This document shows, in pieces, positions 1-13,018 of a stretch of DNA of 64,000 bases. A program made the translations under genes and the position numbers. The DNA is from Gymnorhina tibicen (taxonomy: Eukaryota; Chordata; Aves; Passeriformes; Artamidae), in assembly GCA_013399875.1 (NCBI GenBank), contig VXAZ01009382.1:186001-250000 (forward strand), in the 5' to 3' direction. Under the pieces are notes generated by a model. It did not search any database. It had not been told where the DNA came from and worked only from the letters and a program-made list of their open reading frames with translations. Numbering within the stretch: position 1 is the first letter of the stretch; every line of letters begins with the position of its first letter.

Positions 1-2490
1 GATAAGATCCATGGAGCTCAGCAGGAACAAAGCTTGTTTATAGAAATGTATCATGTATAATACCCTATAAATGCAGAACATTTATAAAAGTACGTTATTC
101 TTTCCTGTTTTTTTTTAATTTGTGTTCATCATGAGCTCTCAGCCTGGATCAAAATCATGAATCAGAGTCTGCATACTCTGAAGAGCCAGGCCTATGTAGT
201 TCCTTTCAAAGCAACAAAAATAAACGAAGCAGCATATCTGGTAGGCTGAACCACAAGCCTACAGCTACTCCTCAGTGAACATGATAGGTGTTGTTCTAAA
301 ATTATTTTCCTCTGCTGACCAGTAGGACTCAGTTATACCCAGAATAACTTCAAATTAGACAACTGAAATGGTCCTCAGTCACTTTTCCTGTACTCTTATA
401 AGAGTTAAATGTACATATAGCAAGAGAACAGTTTCTGAAGCAACTCCTGAGCCACTGAAGTTTTCAGGTGGCCTAGACCTTCATATAGCTACTGACCAAC
501 ACAATATTCAAAATATGCTTCAGGAAATAAGCAGTAGAGCTTTCCTTGAGTACAGCAGGCTCTGTCAAAGGAGACAAGGACAGAGCTGATGGAAATGGTA
601 ATTTCAGCCATCTGATTTTGCCCCATTGCTACATGGCAGTCAGTGAACTTCAACTGAGCTGAAATCTTTGTTAGTAATTTTAAAAGGCCAGGGCTCCAAT
701 TTGAAGATGTATGAAGTGATGAGCAGTTGTTATAGGAAATTACACAAGTGCTTTGAAGTAACAGTTGGGTTGCTAAATTAGATTCCTATCTTTTGTAACA
801 GGAAAAGCCAGGCTTTGAATTTTCCACATTATCTCATTATCCATTATCTCAGTGTGGATCCAATACATACACTTTTGCAAAATCCATAAACATGAATGTC
901 CATTGTTTATAAACCATTTCTCCAAGCCTCTGCTTTTCAGCCAGAAAGCAGGGTAGGTGCCCAACTGGACCACGGGAAATGTACATTAAAATCTTGATTC
1001 CGAATCTTGAAATCTTAACTTTGCCGCTTTAAATACTGTTTTTAACGCATGCTTTAGGTATTGCCACACCATTGTTTAAAGAATACATCGAACCAAATAT
1101 GATCTAATACCCTGTCTTGCATTGACTGTTTGGAAAGGATTTGCAGGATCCAGACCATCCTTTGCAGGAGCATTAAGTTGTGAATGGATGTCATCTTCTC
1201 AGTTCCATTGTATTGGTACCACCACATCACCACTCCCAGCTTGCCTGTGTTTATTGTCCCCAAAGATTTGCTGGGATGATTTGCTATTACACTCAAAAAT
1301 GAGACAGATTAAACAGTTTAAGTAGTAGGTCTCTCCTGGGTCACTTCATTTTGACTGAATCATACTAAGATGTGCTCACCCTGTCAACTCTAGAAGAAGA
1401 TATGAGCAGATGTGACAGCCTCCACCACAGTGTGGAGAGAGATGGTCTGGTTGTTCCTGGAGTGGACATCTGCTTAGTGCCCAGCAAACTCAAGTAATTG
1501 AACTGAGTTCTTCTACAATTATTTGACTCTTCTGCTAGAGGAAATAACTTGAAGTACATGCTATAGCTTTTATTAAAGTCACTTGTATTTATCTGGTTTT
1601 TGCTGTGTCAAAACAAATATCAGGATGTATAAAAATTATTTGGTGTAACTCTAATGAGCTTTTTTCTGCAGGGCTCTTTTTTCTCTTTATCCATGTTTCA
1701 CAAACTGTGGAACATCTATACTACATGCAAGCCAGTGGGAGACTGGCGTCTCTCTTCTTCTTTTTTTTTATTTGAGAACAAGGAAGATAAGTTTAAAACT
1801 GTCTTACGTGTCATTTGACAAAAAAATCCTCACATTCCTATAATTATTTTTTTCACCAAAATCTGAAAACCAAGAATGCTACCTTTTTAAAAAGGAGTGC
1901 AAAAATTCAAAGAAAGTATGTGTATCAGTACTGTTACATTCCATTTGAGATGGTGCCAACATGAAAACAATTTAAGCTCTCTACAATTTAGACATTCCAA
2001 GCCTAGACTATCATTTGTCTAGCATGTAATACAAACAGCACAGCAACAGAAGTGTTAGGAACATTGAGGTAATGCTTTCTTCACTTCCCAAAAGTGCATT
2101 ATTCTTTTTTCTGTCTTATTAGAATTAGAATATTTATAGCCCATATACTATCCTGCAGCTAGATGATGTTAAAACTACTTAAAAAAAAGTAAATATTCTT
2201 GTTAAACTGTTTTGGCCTTTTCTGGCATCTGAACTAGACAAGCTAGACATGTTCTTCTGAGTTCTCTAAATAACCTTACATCTCTTCTTACAAGCATTGA
2301 GTCTATATGTAAATGAAATAAAATATTACTAATCTGAAAGATAAATACAGCGGTAATTACGGAAAGTCAATAGTCAGCAGTCAAACAGATGTTTATAATG
2401 AACAGTGATTAATTCTGAGTCAATTATAAGGATGAATGGAAGGTTCATTTATATGTGTAGAAAAAGACCTGTGTCCACAAAAAATTGAAA
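1..2490. other. Unique AT-rich non-coding stretch
   Basis: No gene, RNA gene or recognisable transposon was seen. Open frames are all under about 80 codons, overlap on both strands and resemble no known protein. Short A or T runs occur, for example near 1760. The stretch ends where the first CR1 tip begins. Confidence 0.6.
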
Positions 2491-2738
2491 AATCATAGGC
2501 TCACAGAATAATAAAATAATTCATGTTGGAAGGGACCTCAGGCAGTTTCTAGTCCAACATCCTGTTCCAAGTAGGGTCAGCTGTCAGATCAGACCATGTT
2601 GCTCTGGTGTTTATTCAGTTGGATCTTGAAAAGCCTCAAGAAAGGAAACTGCACAGCCTCTGTGTGAAAGCTGTTCTGCACGTGACTGTCCTCATGTTGA
2701 GGACACAGCCTTACAACCAGTCTGAACTTCACCTTTTT
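2491..2738 (-). mobile_element. CR1 LINE 3' fragment (minus strand)
   Basis: On the plus strand the fragment opens with a degraded AATCATAGGCTCACAGAATAAT tip, then TGTTGGAAGGGACCTC, then the CTAGTCCAACATCCTGTTCC block. This is the reverse complement of the 3' end of avian CR1. It continues through AGATCAGACCATGTTGCTC and a CTGTCCTCATGTTGAGG block to ACCAGTCTGAACTTCACC, in normal CR1 order. It is 5'-truncated, as most CR1 copies are, and clearly diverged with no usable reading frame. The subfamily was not determined. Confidence 0.9.
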
Positions 2739-2800
2739 TCAGCATACATGCGTTGAAAACCTACACCTGCCATGCACCACTCAGGAGAGCATGTCCCTCT

Positions 2801-2945
2801 CGTAGAATCAATCACAGAATGGTTTGGGTTGGAAGGGACCTTAAAAATCAACTCATTCCACGAGGCCACGTTGCTCACGGCTCCATACAACCTGGCCTTG
2901 AAAACTTCCAGGGATGCAGAAGGGATGGGTCTTCTTCTCAAGGGT
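2801..2945 (-). mobile_element. CR1 LINE 3' tip (minus strand), second copy
   Basis: The plus strand carries GTAGAATCAATCACAGAATGG followed by TTTGGGTTGGAAGGGACCTT, the conserved CR1 3' end in reverse complement. Reading the minus strand, the ORF2 C-terminus is still visible as the peptide SLEVFKARLYGAVSN, close to the usual CR1 SLEVFKARLDGALSN. Only about 145 bases remain. It sits about 60 bases from the neighbouring CR1 in the same orientation but has its own 3' tip, so it is a separate insertion and not a continuation. Confidence 0.92.
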
Positions 2946-5940
2946 TAGAAAGCTGCTATTAGTTCCCACCTAGTAGAGGTAAGCAATAGATAGTAAATCT
3001 TTGCCTCATTTTTCCCATCCAATGCTATGAATAGGAAATAAATATCTTATTCCATCTCACTTTCTTCTGTTTACCCAATAACATCACCTTTCCTAATCTC
3101 ATCCCCTCCCTGTTTTGTCTTTTGAGATCCATTCATCCCAAAGCCCACAAAGCCATCTTCCATCATGATGTTGCCTTGAGCTTTCATTCTAGGGAGAGGA
3201 GCTTCTCACCACTGGTGACAAGAACTCGGAGGGTCTCCTTGCATTGGCATTGCTTCTTGCATGGTCCTAGTTAGACATCCTGCAGTTCTGCCTTGTAGAG
3301 TGATTTCAGTTTGTCACTGTATTGCAAAACAAAGTATTTTTTGGACAACAGGATATGCAAACATCTTTTCTAGCTCATTAATAGATGGCAATAGAAAAGT
3401 ATTTCTCCTATGACAAAAATTCTGCTCATTCAGTTGTTAGAGGAGCAACTGAGCACTGAATTGTAGAACAATTAATTTTTGCATAAAACAAATGAAACAT
3501 AAAAAGCCTTCTGTTGACTCCTTACAGATCTCAAAACAGGAATGAAGTATATTCTCTAAGTCTTTCAGTGTATTTTCTGCATGCCTTTTCATAAAAGAAG
3601 TGGTTACTGCTGCTGGTATCACTTTTAGAAGGAGCTGCTAGAGTGAACCAAGAGCTCTGTCTTAGTGCAGCCTTAACAAGAAAATGCTTAACTGCACCAC
3701 AGCTTCCACCAGGATGAAGACAGAAGAAAACCACTGATGAAGATTGAAAAAGGATTAAAAAATTTCCTAGAAAAGACAGCCTCTATGTCTCAAGGATGGC
3801 ACAGAAGAACTCAACTAAAATACCTTTTCTTGTCATCATTACTAGATAAATCACAGGGAGATCTATCTGCATCACAGAGTTTGAAATTCTATTAAAATCT
3901 TGGGAAAGAATGTGATTTAGTTGCATGCTAGTCTTCCTAGTAACACATGCAGAGCAGAAAAGAGCCCTGCCTTTTTCTGAGGTTCAAGATGAAGGAATTA
4001 ATTTCCTTTCTTTGTGTTTTATTTGTGCAACCAATGATTACAGATGGTATTTTCTTTATCCTGAAAGCTCAGCAGTAATAGAGAAAGCCATGCAATTGAC
4101 AACACTTAATGTGCCATTAGAGCTTTTCCTTCCCAAGCATTAGTTTGTATCACATTTTGTGCTGAATTGTACCAACTCCTTCCCACCAAGTAAAGCACAG
4201 TATAAAGAGAAGGCTTAATGCAAAAGAGTCAGTGAGGTAATTAGTATTTTATTCAACCAAGCAGGTTCAATTCATGCAGTACCAAATAAGCATTTCCAGC
4301 CCTGCTTCCCTGACAATCTTTACTATTAATTGAGCACATCTAGCTTGCAGTTTGCTGAATAGCACAAAGATGACGCCATGGGCCACGCTGCTGCACATGG
4401 CTTGCAGTCCATTGATTACCCTACAGCAAACAGAGGAAAAAAAGGGAGAAGGTTAAAAGTTGTATTTTAACCTCTTAATGGCTATGAAACCTACAGAATT
4501 TAGGGTCTGTTTTGGGGTTTCAGCATCTGGCAGTAGCAGCTTTCAGCTCTCTAAAGGGTTCTTGGAGGGGAACTGCCCTGTGAAGCTCAGCGAGAAGCAC
4601 AGATATGCATATTCAGTCCTGGGCACAATAGCTCCATTCTCACTGTCAGGTCAGCAGTCAAGTTCAGTGTAACTCCTCCTTCTGTTTCTGAATCAGGACT
4701 TTATGGAAATGCTGAGGATTTTTAATAAAGCAACTCCGCTGTGAAACAAATCTGCCCTTCGTGACAGCTCTTTGCTAAGCAGCGCCACTGCAAAGCTTAT
4801 TAAGTCAAAATTTTAAAGTTCAAAGGCAGCATCAGGTTTCAGTAGGCGTCTCTCCTCATCTGCTCTTCACAGCAATATAATTTGCTACCACCCATATTTT
4901 TATTACACAAGTAACGTCTGCAAGCTCTTGCTGTTGTAACACTCGATCTATTTTAGTAACTAGTGAACCATTCACACATTTTTTTTCTCAGAAGCTAAAA
5001 CTTCAGATCTTTATACTGATTCTCAGCCTTTTTGTTCCTAAATTCAGCTGCACTCAATGGTTTCTAATCAGTGGCAAGCTCTTCCATAACCCTGGAAATG
5101 GTCATTTTCAGTGATCCGTATCAGTGTGCAAAATTAAATTCATGCATCACAGAGCACAGAAGAATATTATTCCATGATTCTAAATTCAGTCATTCATATG
5201 AGCTGACTTATGGTCAAATCTTGCTTCACAGAATGTAATTTATCATGTGGGTAAATGACATCCTTTTAAATTTTAGTGTTATAGCCTTTGCAAAAGAAGG
5301 GTTGCAGGTGATTATAATCTAGGGTGAAATCAGCATCCAAAACTTTCATTTTAAAAACAAAAATGCAAAGCTTGCCATTTCTTGCAACACTCAAATTAAT
5401 AGTTATTTTCCTATTACGTTTTAGAAACCCCAAAAGAATTTAAACAAAAATAGTCTTTGCACCAATTCATGGGAATTTCTCCTGGTTTTATATTAATTTC
5501 AGCACTTTGAGTTGCAATCACATGGAGCCCAGTTTTTAAGTGCAGAGGACTTGTAGGAGAGTTAAGTGCATGGATAAATGATTTCCCTTAAATTTCCAGT
5601 TCTTGTGGTGCCCATCTGCAGGCAGAGTAACTGTGAGCCCTGCAGTTCCCCCATTGTTGTGAATCCAGCCACTGGCTTGAATGTGGTGTTTCCAACACAG
5701 TGACTGGGTCTCTGGGTCCATTTTATGAGGATTCATGAATGTAAACTTACTGCTGTCCTTCTTTATCTCACAGTAATCCTATAGATAGCTGCTGAGGATC
5801 ATTGTCCAATCCCACTGGATGTTATTCCTCAGACCAGGAATCCTTCCTCAGCCACTGCCAGAAAAATTAAGCTTTGGTCATAACTAAAAGGTTTTGAAAA
5901 AACTATTTTGAAGACAGCCAGGCCTCTCAGTGAGTAGAAT
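2946..5940. other. Unique AT-rich non-coding stretch
   Basis: No gene or recognisable repeat was seen. Short open frames (60-73 codons, for example 3925-4143 and 4460-4672 on the plus strand) have no recognisable domain and are at the length expected by chance in AT-rich DNA. Confidence 0.55.
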
Positions 5941-5945
5941 GCAGT

Positions 5946-5983
5946 GGGCTTAAAAAAAAAAAAGTGGGCTTTTTTTTTATTAA
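5946..5983. repeat. A/T homopolymer hairpin with repeated GTGGGCTT
   Basis: A run of A is followed by GTGGGC and a run of T, so the A and T runs can pair across a short GTGGGC loop. The octamer GTGGGCTT occurs on both sides of the A run. The arrangement suggests slippage or a small templated duplication. A poly-T run also occurs near 6112-6125. No function is inferred. Confidence 0.6.
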
Positions 5984-7469
5984 ACCAAGTAATTCTTCAT
6001 AATCTTCTGTGATCAAGTTCATATGTGATCAGAGGACTCAGTAGAAATTTGGTGGGTATATCTGAAGAAAGGATCTCACAAATACATTTTTTCCCAGGGT
6101 AAACTCAGCTTTTTTTTTTTTTTTTCTGTGTGTGTAGATGTTATTGTTGTTTTTTTTGTCAAAGTTTCCATTTTCTCTGCAGGAAGTTTTCACCGAAAGA
6201 ACTTTGGTGTCTGAAATGGTATGTGGCATATCATGGGAGGTGACAGTAGAGTAAATAGGATGCCTGCTAATGAAAGTGAGTTTCCTTCTACACAGTCATT
6301 ACTTTTGTCATGCTAACTTTCCATATCCTGTAAATATGAATCTCATCTCAAGCAGGAAACACATGTGCACACGTTCTTGTCATTGAAAAAATTGATAGAC
6401 GGCAAAGTTAGCTGGCACTGAACTTTTAGTCTGCAGTGTTTGGAAAAGTCACAAATATACCAAGAGGAGTTTTATGTAGAAAACATGAAGCATGAAGTTG
6501 TAAAGAGCTGAAAATGAGCAGCAGTATTAATTAGATTTTCTTAAATAAACCTGAGCATTCTGATTCCCTTTCCTTCTGTCTGTAACCATTTCTTGTGCAT
6601 ATAATAGAACCCCAAAAACCCTCTAATAGTGAAAATTCATCTTTGAAGTCTTAACATGTTATGATACTGTATCTACATAGTCTCATAACTGTCAAGGGCA
6701 TGTTTATTTTAGCGTAGGCTGATGAAACTCAAACTGCAAACAAAGTACTTGCATGTGTACAGTGACATGTGTTCCTGTATATACAGAAATATTAGAACTA
6801 CTTTAAAGCACAACAAAAGCCCATCACTTCACAAACAATTTTTCTCAAGGGGACTTTATACCTTGCACAGAAAAACATTGCACAGATTGTATTTTAATAA
6901 AGTTTGGGAGTGGAACTTCAGGGAGCCAGGGGAGAATCCAATGAAGAAAATATCTGGTAGCTTTAATTACTACCTGCATGCAGTAAGGAAAAATGTGACT
7001 CCATCCCTGATTTTCCATTCACAGCTGGAACATTAGTACTGTGCTGTGCTATGTGCACCTCAGCAAGTCATAATGGCTATCATGGCCTGGATAAGTTGCT
7101 AAGAACAGCAATAAAGGGCTGGGATAATTGACATAACTATAGCAGTGATACATCCTATGAAGGAAAGAAAAAGAAGAAATCTCAAAATGTATTTCACAAA
7201 AATTTATTGTGATTATAGAAATCTTTTTTTTCTGTAGCAGCTGTCACCTCAAATCATAGGTGGTGCCTAGTGACGAGTGCAAGTTGTGGTATTTGTGGCT
7301 GAGGCATCTTAATCTGGAAAGCAGTTCTCAAAATCCCTACTTTATTTCACAGATACCTCAATGTTTCATCAGTTGTGTTTCCTACAGCCTTGATTTGGGC
7401 CCTTACTTAAAATTACTGTCATTTTAGAGCAAGCATCTACACCCTCTTTTCACAAATCAAGCCCATTCT
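5984..7469. other. Unique AT-rich non-coding stretch
   Basis: Contains a poly-T run near 6112-6125. A 104-codon open frame (6722-7036, plus) resembles no family I recognise and has no domain signature. It is probably a chance frame. Confidence 0.5.
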
Positions 7470-7860
7470 AGGGATCAGGAATAGGCCCTGTGCTTCAGCC
7501 AGGTGATGAGCACAAACTGTCAGCGCATTCCTGGCGCCCACTGAGGGTGGGAGCAGAGCTCTGCCTGCCAGCCTGCCCTCTCCTTGGGGTCAAAGCTGCC
7601 CTTGGAGGTCCCCTGCAAAGGACATGGCATATTGAGCTTCTTCCATGCATTCATTTTCTGCAGAAGGCACCTTGGGAAGGGCTGGGGGTCTCTGTGTTTC
7701 AAATGAGGTGTAATGGGTGTGGGGCAGGGCTTGGTTTGGGTGCCCTCACTCTGCCAGCACCGCTCCCCAGTGCCAGAGCCCAGGATGGGGGAATAGGGTC
7801 AGTCATGGGCCCTGCCATGGTGCCACGTGGCCAAGGCCAGCAAAATGCAGTCCGGTTATA
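7470..7860. other. GC-richer island with a 123-codon open frame
   Basis: About 390 bases are visibly richer in G and C than the flanks. A plus-strand open frame runs 7490-7861, with a shorter overlapping minus-strand frame at 7520-7702. The plus-frame peptide is rich in Leu, Pro, Gly and Ala and shows no motif I recognise. No CR1 or LTR hallmarks were seen. It could be an untranslated exon, a lncRNA exon, a decayed retroposon or a chance feature. Confidence 0.35.
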
Positions 7861-10800
7861 ATTACTTAACAGTATATTTCTTTAAGATACAAGAATTTTA
7901 ATGGAATTTAGTGTATCTTGGACTCAAGCAAAAAGTGTTCTGAGAAAAGCAAAGCTCCTAACTTCTGTCTTCCCACTGGTTATGTCAGAAATGAGTAATT
8001 ATTTTTCTTAACAGTTATTTAAAAATCTAATGGCCCTTTTTTGTACATATCTGTTCTGAATCTTTATCAGAGGCTAGACCTGCAAATGTCATCACTTTTT
8101 GCCTCAGAGATCCATATGTGGCACTACAGACATTCGGATGTAACGTGGGGTCTGTCACAAGTCAAATATTTGTAGGCAGTTGTAAAGGTACAGGTTGGTT
8201 CTTGATCAAACCTTGTATGGCTTTTCTTCTTTATAGATACACACTTGCAGCTACTTTTGTTTATAAGCATGCTAAAAGAAAAGGAACAAAGTGTAGGGCT
8301 GGTGGCCCAACTGCGACCAGAGAGGTCACTTGAGAGAAGGCTTAACTGTTCAAAGAACTGGCAAATACGGGTCTTGGCAGCTTCTGTGCAACCAGTTCTA
8401 AAAAGCCCTTACAAAAGATCTAGTGAAATAGGATCTCCTTTTAAAAAAAAATAAATTGCTGCACATACTAAAGTGCTGATTGTAGAAAGACACTAGGAAC
8501 ATTAGATGTTTGTGTCATAGTCAATGAGGACAGCCCTTAAAAGTCATCGCACGTCGTTAAAATGTCGCTACTTTTTTTCTTTTATCTTTTTTCCTGTTGG
8601 GATGCCTTGTAACAGAGTCAGACCAGTTATGGTAGCAGGCTTAGGCTGCAGGAGGTATTCATTCCAACTGCGACAATATTTGTAATAGAACATTCCTAGG
8701 AAGTCTACTGGCTTATTTCAAGATGACCGTTTCTATAGATACTATCTTTCATTTGAATACGTTTAATGCTTTTTCCCCCCTTTGTTCCCTTTTTTTTTTG
8801 TGAGAGAGCTAGAATGCAAAATTCAAGACAGTAAAATAACTTCAATATTTATAACTTTCCCAGAGACAAAATAGTTATAAATAATATGTAATACATGGAG
8901 GTTCAACAAAAAATGCCATGTTATAATAATCATTAATGTGCTTTAAAAGTAGAGGCAAAAAATTTGCTAAGACACATAACATCCCTTTTAATAAAGATTC
9001 ACATCTCCCTGACTACTGCAAACCACAGTTTATTTTTGCTATCTCTTTCCCCTTTCTATAAAGCTTCTTTTTCTGGGTCTCTCTGTTTTCAGTTCCCGTG
9101 AAATAGCAAGGTGTTAAACATAACTTTGATCCATTACTATGGCGCCCAGCTCTTTCAAGTTCCAGGCTTTGGGGATGTGGAACCAGGTCATCCAACTGGG
9201 AGCTGCTGAAGAGAACAGCCTTCTCATTAAGAAGGCATACGTGCAAAGGTAAACAATACTGTCATAAAGGCTTAGAAAACAGTTTTAATGTAAATATTAG
9301 TAACATATGTTTTTATGTAATATTTAGATTCTAAAGGTTTCTCTCATCCTTCATCTGACTAACTTATAGATGCTTCACAGTCCTCTGGCTAAGGATATGC
9401 ATGTACCTCCTTCATTATTAAATCTCCAGACTGTACAAGAGCTGGTACACATCTGAACTCACAGAGTTCTTCAGAACTGCCTTTGAAGGATATTCAGGTT
9501 TAGTCCTCCATGTCTTTTCCTTCTTTAAGGATTTCTTGATCCTTAATTCCACCAGGAAGGTATTTCAACTTTCCTGTCATTTCATGGTTGTTCAGCCCCT
9601 TGAGCTTTAGCAACTTGCATAAGCATATGTAATGGCCATATGCAGTTATTTATTGCCTAGCAGTAAACATGTGGCATTTTCTTGACACCAAAGCCAGCTT
9701 GACAGTGAAGCTCACTCATCCTCCTCATTGCTGCTTTCTGCTCTTTCTTCTGCTCCTGTTTGCTGAACTTTTAGATGCTGCCAGTTATAAAAAACTTCCG
9801 TAATTTCACTGTTCTGGGTACAATCCAGTTTCACTAGGAACTGTATTTGCATGAAGGAATATTTAATTAATTGGATCAAAAGTGAAGAGGATTATTCTAT
9901 GCTGAACAAAGCTTTTGCTAAAATATTCATCCCAGCAAGGCCTCATTCAACTCTTAGCCTTTGTTTAGAGGACAGAGTAAATTTAGGTCTAGGACTCCTA
10001 GCACCAGAACAAAATAAGCACATGATAATAATAATTATTCTGGTATAAACCAGCTGTGTAAATTCAACTCTCTTTTAATGATTAATTTATGTGAGGCATG
10101 GACCTTGCACTGCTGGGTTTTTTGCACTGTAAGTCATTGTCTATCTGGTCCCCCTTGTGCTGCATAAAATGCTTGCTGTTCTCCTGTGTTCAGCATGGCA
10201 CAAAGACATAAAGGCCAACAAATTTTGTGCCGTATGTTTGAGACTAATGCTGTGAAAGCATGATTACGTGCTTCTTTTTAAACCAAACCATTTTAAAATG
10301 CTCAGTTGAATGTTAATAATGATATACCTATGTTCCCATTGTGAAACTTTTCACTTGTTGAGACTTACAAACAATAACATGCAAAATGAAAATCATATTT
10401 TATACAAATATGCAAGTAGAATTCATCTTTCTGACTTCTGACAACACTGTGCTAACAAGTCACTTTGGGAGGAATGCAACTCCTCCCTCCAAATCTGTCC
10501 TTGAGGGATACCACATTGCATGATTCATCTGACCTGACTTTAGATGTGTACACCTGAGTTAGCCATACTGTATAGACAATGAGGAGAAATGGGTATGTGA
10601 TTCATCCGACTTATTTTAATCATGTACCTTAGGATGAGCTTAATTGCAGTCTAAAATTGTGTCATAACCTCCTTGACTAGAAAATTATTCTACGAGATCT
10701 GATCATATAAAAGTATCAAAAATAGGACAGATGAATACCATTTAAACTATCTCAAATCAGAGACCAGACTATGTAAGACATTCCACAAAAAAAAGGGAAA

Positions 10801-12767
10801 AAATTATACTAAAGCTACTCGGTGCAAGGAAAATTATAGATGATGGGTGCTTGCTGGGAATTTTTTTGCTGTGAAGGGATACATGAACTCAAAATACCCT
10901 CTGTTCACTTGCTCACATGTAAGTACCTACTGCTTTTTGAGATTCCTTGCATATTTGGAAGCCTTGAAGAGATGTGTCAAATACAAAGGTGATCCAGGCC
11001 ATTCTGCAGTGGCAGGTAGGGACCCAGTCAACACTAACACGTATCTAAGAATCCTAGAAGTCAAGGTGTGGACAATCACATCAGCTCTCTAATGGTCTTC
11101 TAGAAATACATCTAGGATGGAATTCAACTTGAGATGGAGGCACCTCTGCTTATGTTTCTACCTGTAGGAATCTGTATGTGTGCTTGGTGTTTATTATTAT
11201 TCGACAAGACTATCCAGTTCAGAGGACCTTATCAATGAAAGAGACTTTATCAAGTGCAGACACCAAACCCTCTCCAGGTTCCTGGCCAACCTAGCTAATT
11301 TGGATTGTCCTGTATAGAGTTATATAGCAATTTGTATTGATTACACATTGACCTCCAATGTTACCAGTCAGAATGTTGTTGCTGTACACCTACCTTGGCA
11401 TATTTAATGAATAAATGAATCTCCTATATCTTCAATAGCACCAACTTTACCATGATGGCCAAATTCACACCTTTTAATATGTAATTTGAGCTGTTACTAT
11501 CTTCTCTTTATTCTTTGTGCTACGGAATGTTTTTTCTGTGCAGTACAATTCAAGCATTTATAGTAGACTTATTCAGTCATATTGAAATGTTTCTAGTTAC
11601 CTTAATGTGGGTATAAAAAAGAAAAAAAAGTCCGATTTTCAAGCCCCATAAATACTGGGGTTTTTTTCTAATTTTCAAAACATTGGTTTTCCATTTTAAA
11701 ATATTATTTCAGTACTTGTACACTTTTTAATGAGTGTTGTAAATAACCAGAAAGATTTAAATCTAATTTGTGCCATTTTTATAAAAAAATAAATATACTT
11801 ATGTAAATATATAAATGTACCTGGAATAGAGGTAACATACTTCATATTTACATGTGGCAATTTAGAAGTCTACTTCTAATGGAATTGTGAAATGTTTTCT
11901 TCATAATTTCAACTTCTTCAACTCAATTTATTCCTAGATTTACAGTATGCATTTATTACTATTTATGCAAACCTTTAGTGTCAAAAAATCACAAGCACTG
12001 ATAAAAATGTGTATTTTACATAAAGGTGTAACACAAATGAATATTCCACAATCCAGAGATTTCTACATTCTATCATCACTATCCTCTGAAAAATATCAAG
12101 AGGTGAATTCTGCAGGTGAAGGGCCTTGCCCACACAGTAATTTTGAGCATTACTCAGAACTCTGAATAGAAATAATTTCTAGATATTATATGAATACTGA
12201 AAAATAAGCTTTATGAAGGTCTTGAAGCCATGACAATATTTATTCCTCCACTTACTGTGATAAGAAAGCAATCACCAAATAAAGATTCAGATCTGGCTTA
12301 AAATTTATGCACATTTGAGGCAATTTACTCTCTCTCAGTGCAAGTGCATATTATAGATCTTGTTGCTTAGAGACATGACAAGGCTGGACTATCTGCAGAA
12401 TAGGAACTCTCTACAAACACATATTTCAGGGTCCTGAGCCAACCTTCCAAACACTATGTCTGTTTTTCCCTGCTCCTGTCTCTCCTCCCTTCTCAGCAAA
12501 CAGCTAAAGATCTGAGCTGAGAAACCCTTTGCCGAGATTCACAGTTATTATTTGTTTCCTGTCTTGAATACATTAAAATATCCCAAATCCCTCATCCTAC
12601 TCCCCTTTTTTTTGCTGCTTTCCTTCCCCATGAAGGCTGCTAAAATAATGCCTGCAAATCTTTTTTCCAATAGCAGAGATGAACGGACCTTGGATCAATA
12701 AAGTCGTAGCTTTTCAAGACAGACTATTCCAGTGCACTTCACTGTTGATTGGGGGTGTGGGTGTCAA
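7861..12767. other. Unique AT-rich non-coding stretch
   Basis: No gene or recognisable transposon was seen. Open frames are at most about 81 codons (10847-11092, plus) and are unlike known proteins. T-rich runs near 8570-8600 and 8775-8805 and A/T-rich sequence near 11760-11815 are the only low-complexity parts. Confidence 0.55.
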
Positions 12768-13018
12768 TCACTTTTCCCAAGTAACAAGCAACAGGACAAC
12801 AGGAAATGGCCTCAGGTTGCACCAGGGTAGGTTTAGATTCGGTATTAGGAAAAATCTGTTCACCAGAAGAGTTTTCAAGCATTGGGATGGGGAAGTGAGT
12901 CACCATCCCTGCAGGCATGTGGATGTGGTGCCTAGGGACATGATTTAGTGCTGGGCTTGGCAGTGCTGGGTTGATGGTTGAACTCAATCTTAAGGTCTTT
13001 TCCAACCTAAATGATTCT
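12768..13018 (+). mobile_element. CR1 LINE 3' fragment (plus strand)
   Basis: Sense CR1 order is intact: CCAAGTAACAAGCAACAGGAC, an AGGAAATGGCCTCAGGTTGC block, then TTAGATTCGGTATTAGG, and at the 3' end TCTTTTCCAACCTAAATGATTCTA. The translated plus strand shows the C-terminal ORF2 signature QGRFRFGIRKNLFTRRVFKHW, close to the CR1 norm. Compared with that norm, a stretch just after KHW (the usual NRLPREVV region) is shortened, so the frame is damaged. It ends at the degraded ATTCTA tip. Confidence 0.93.
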
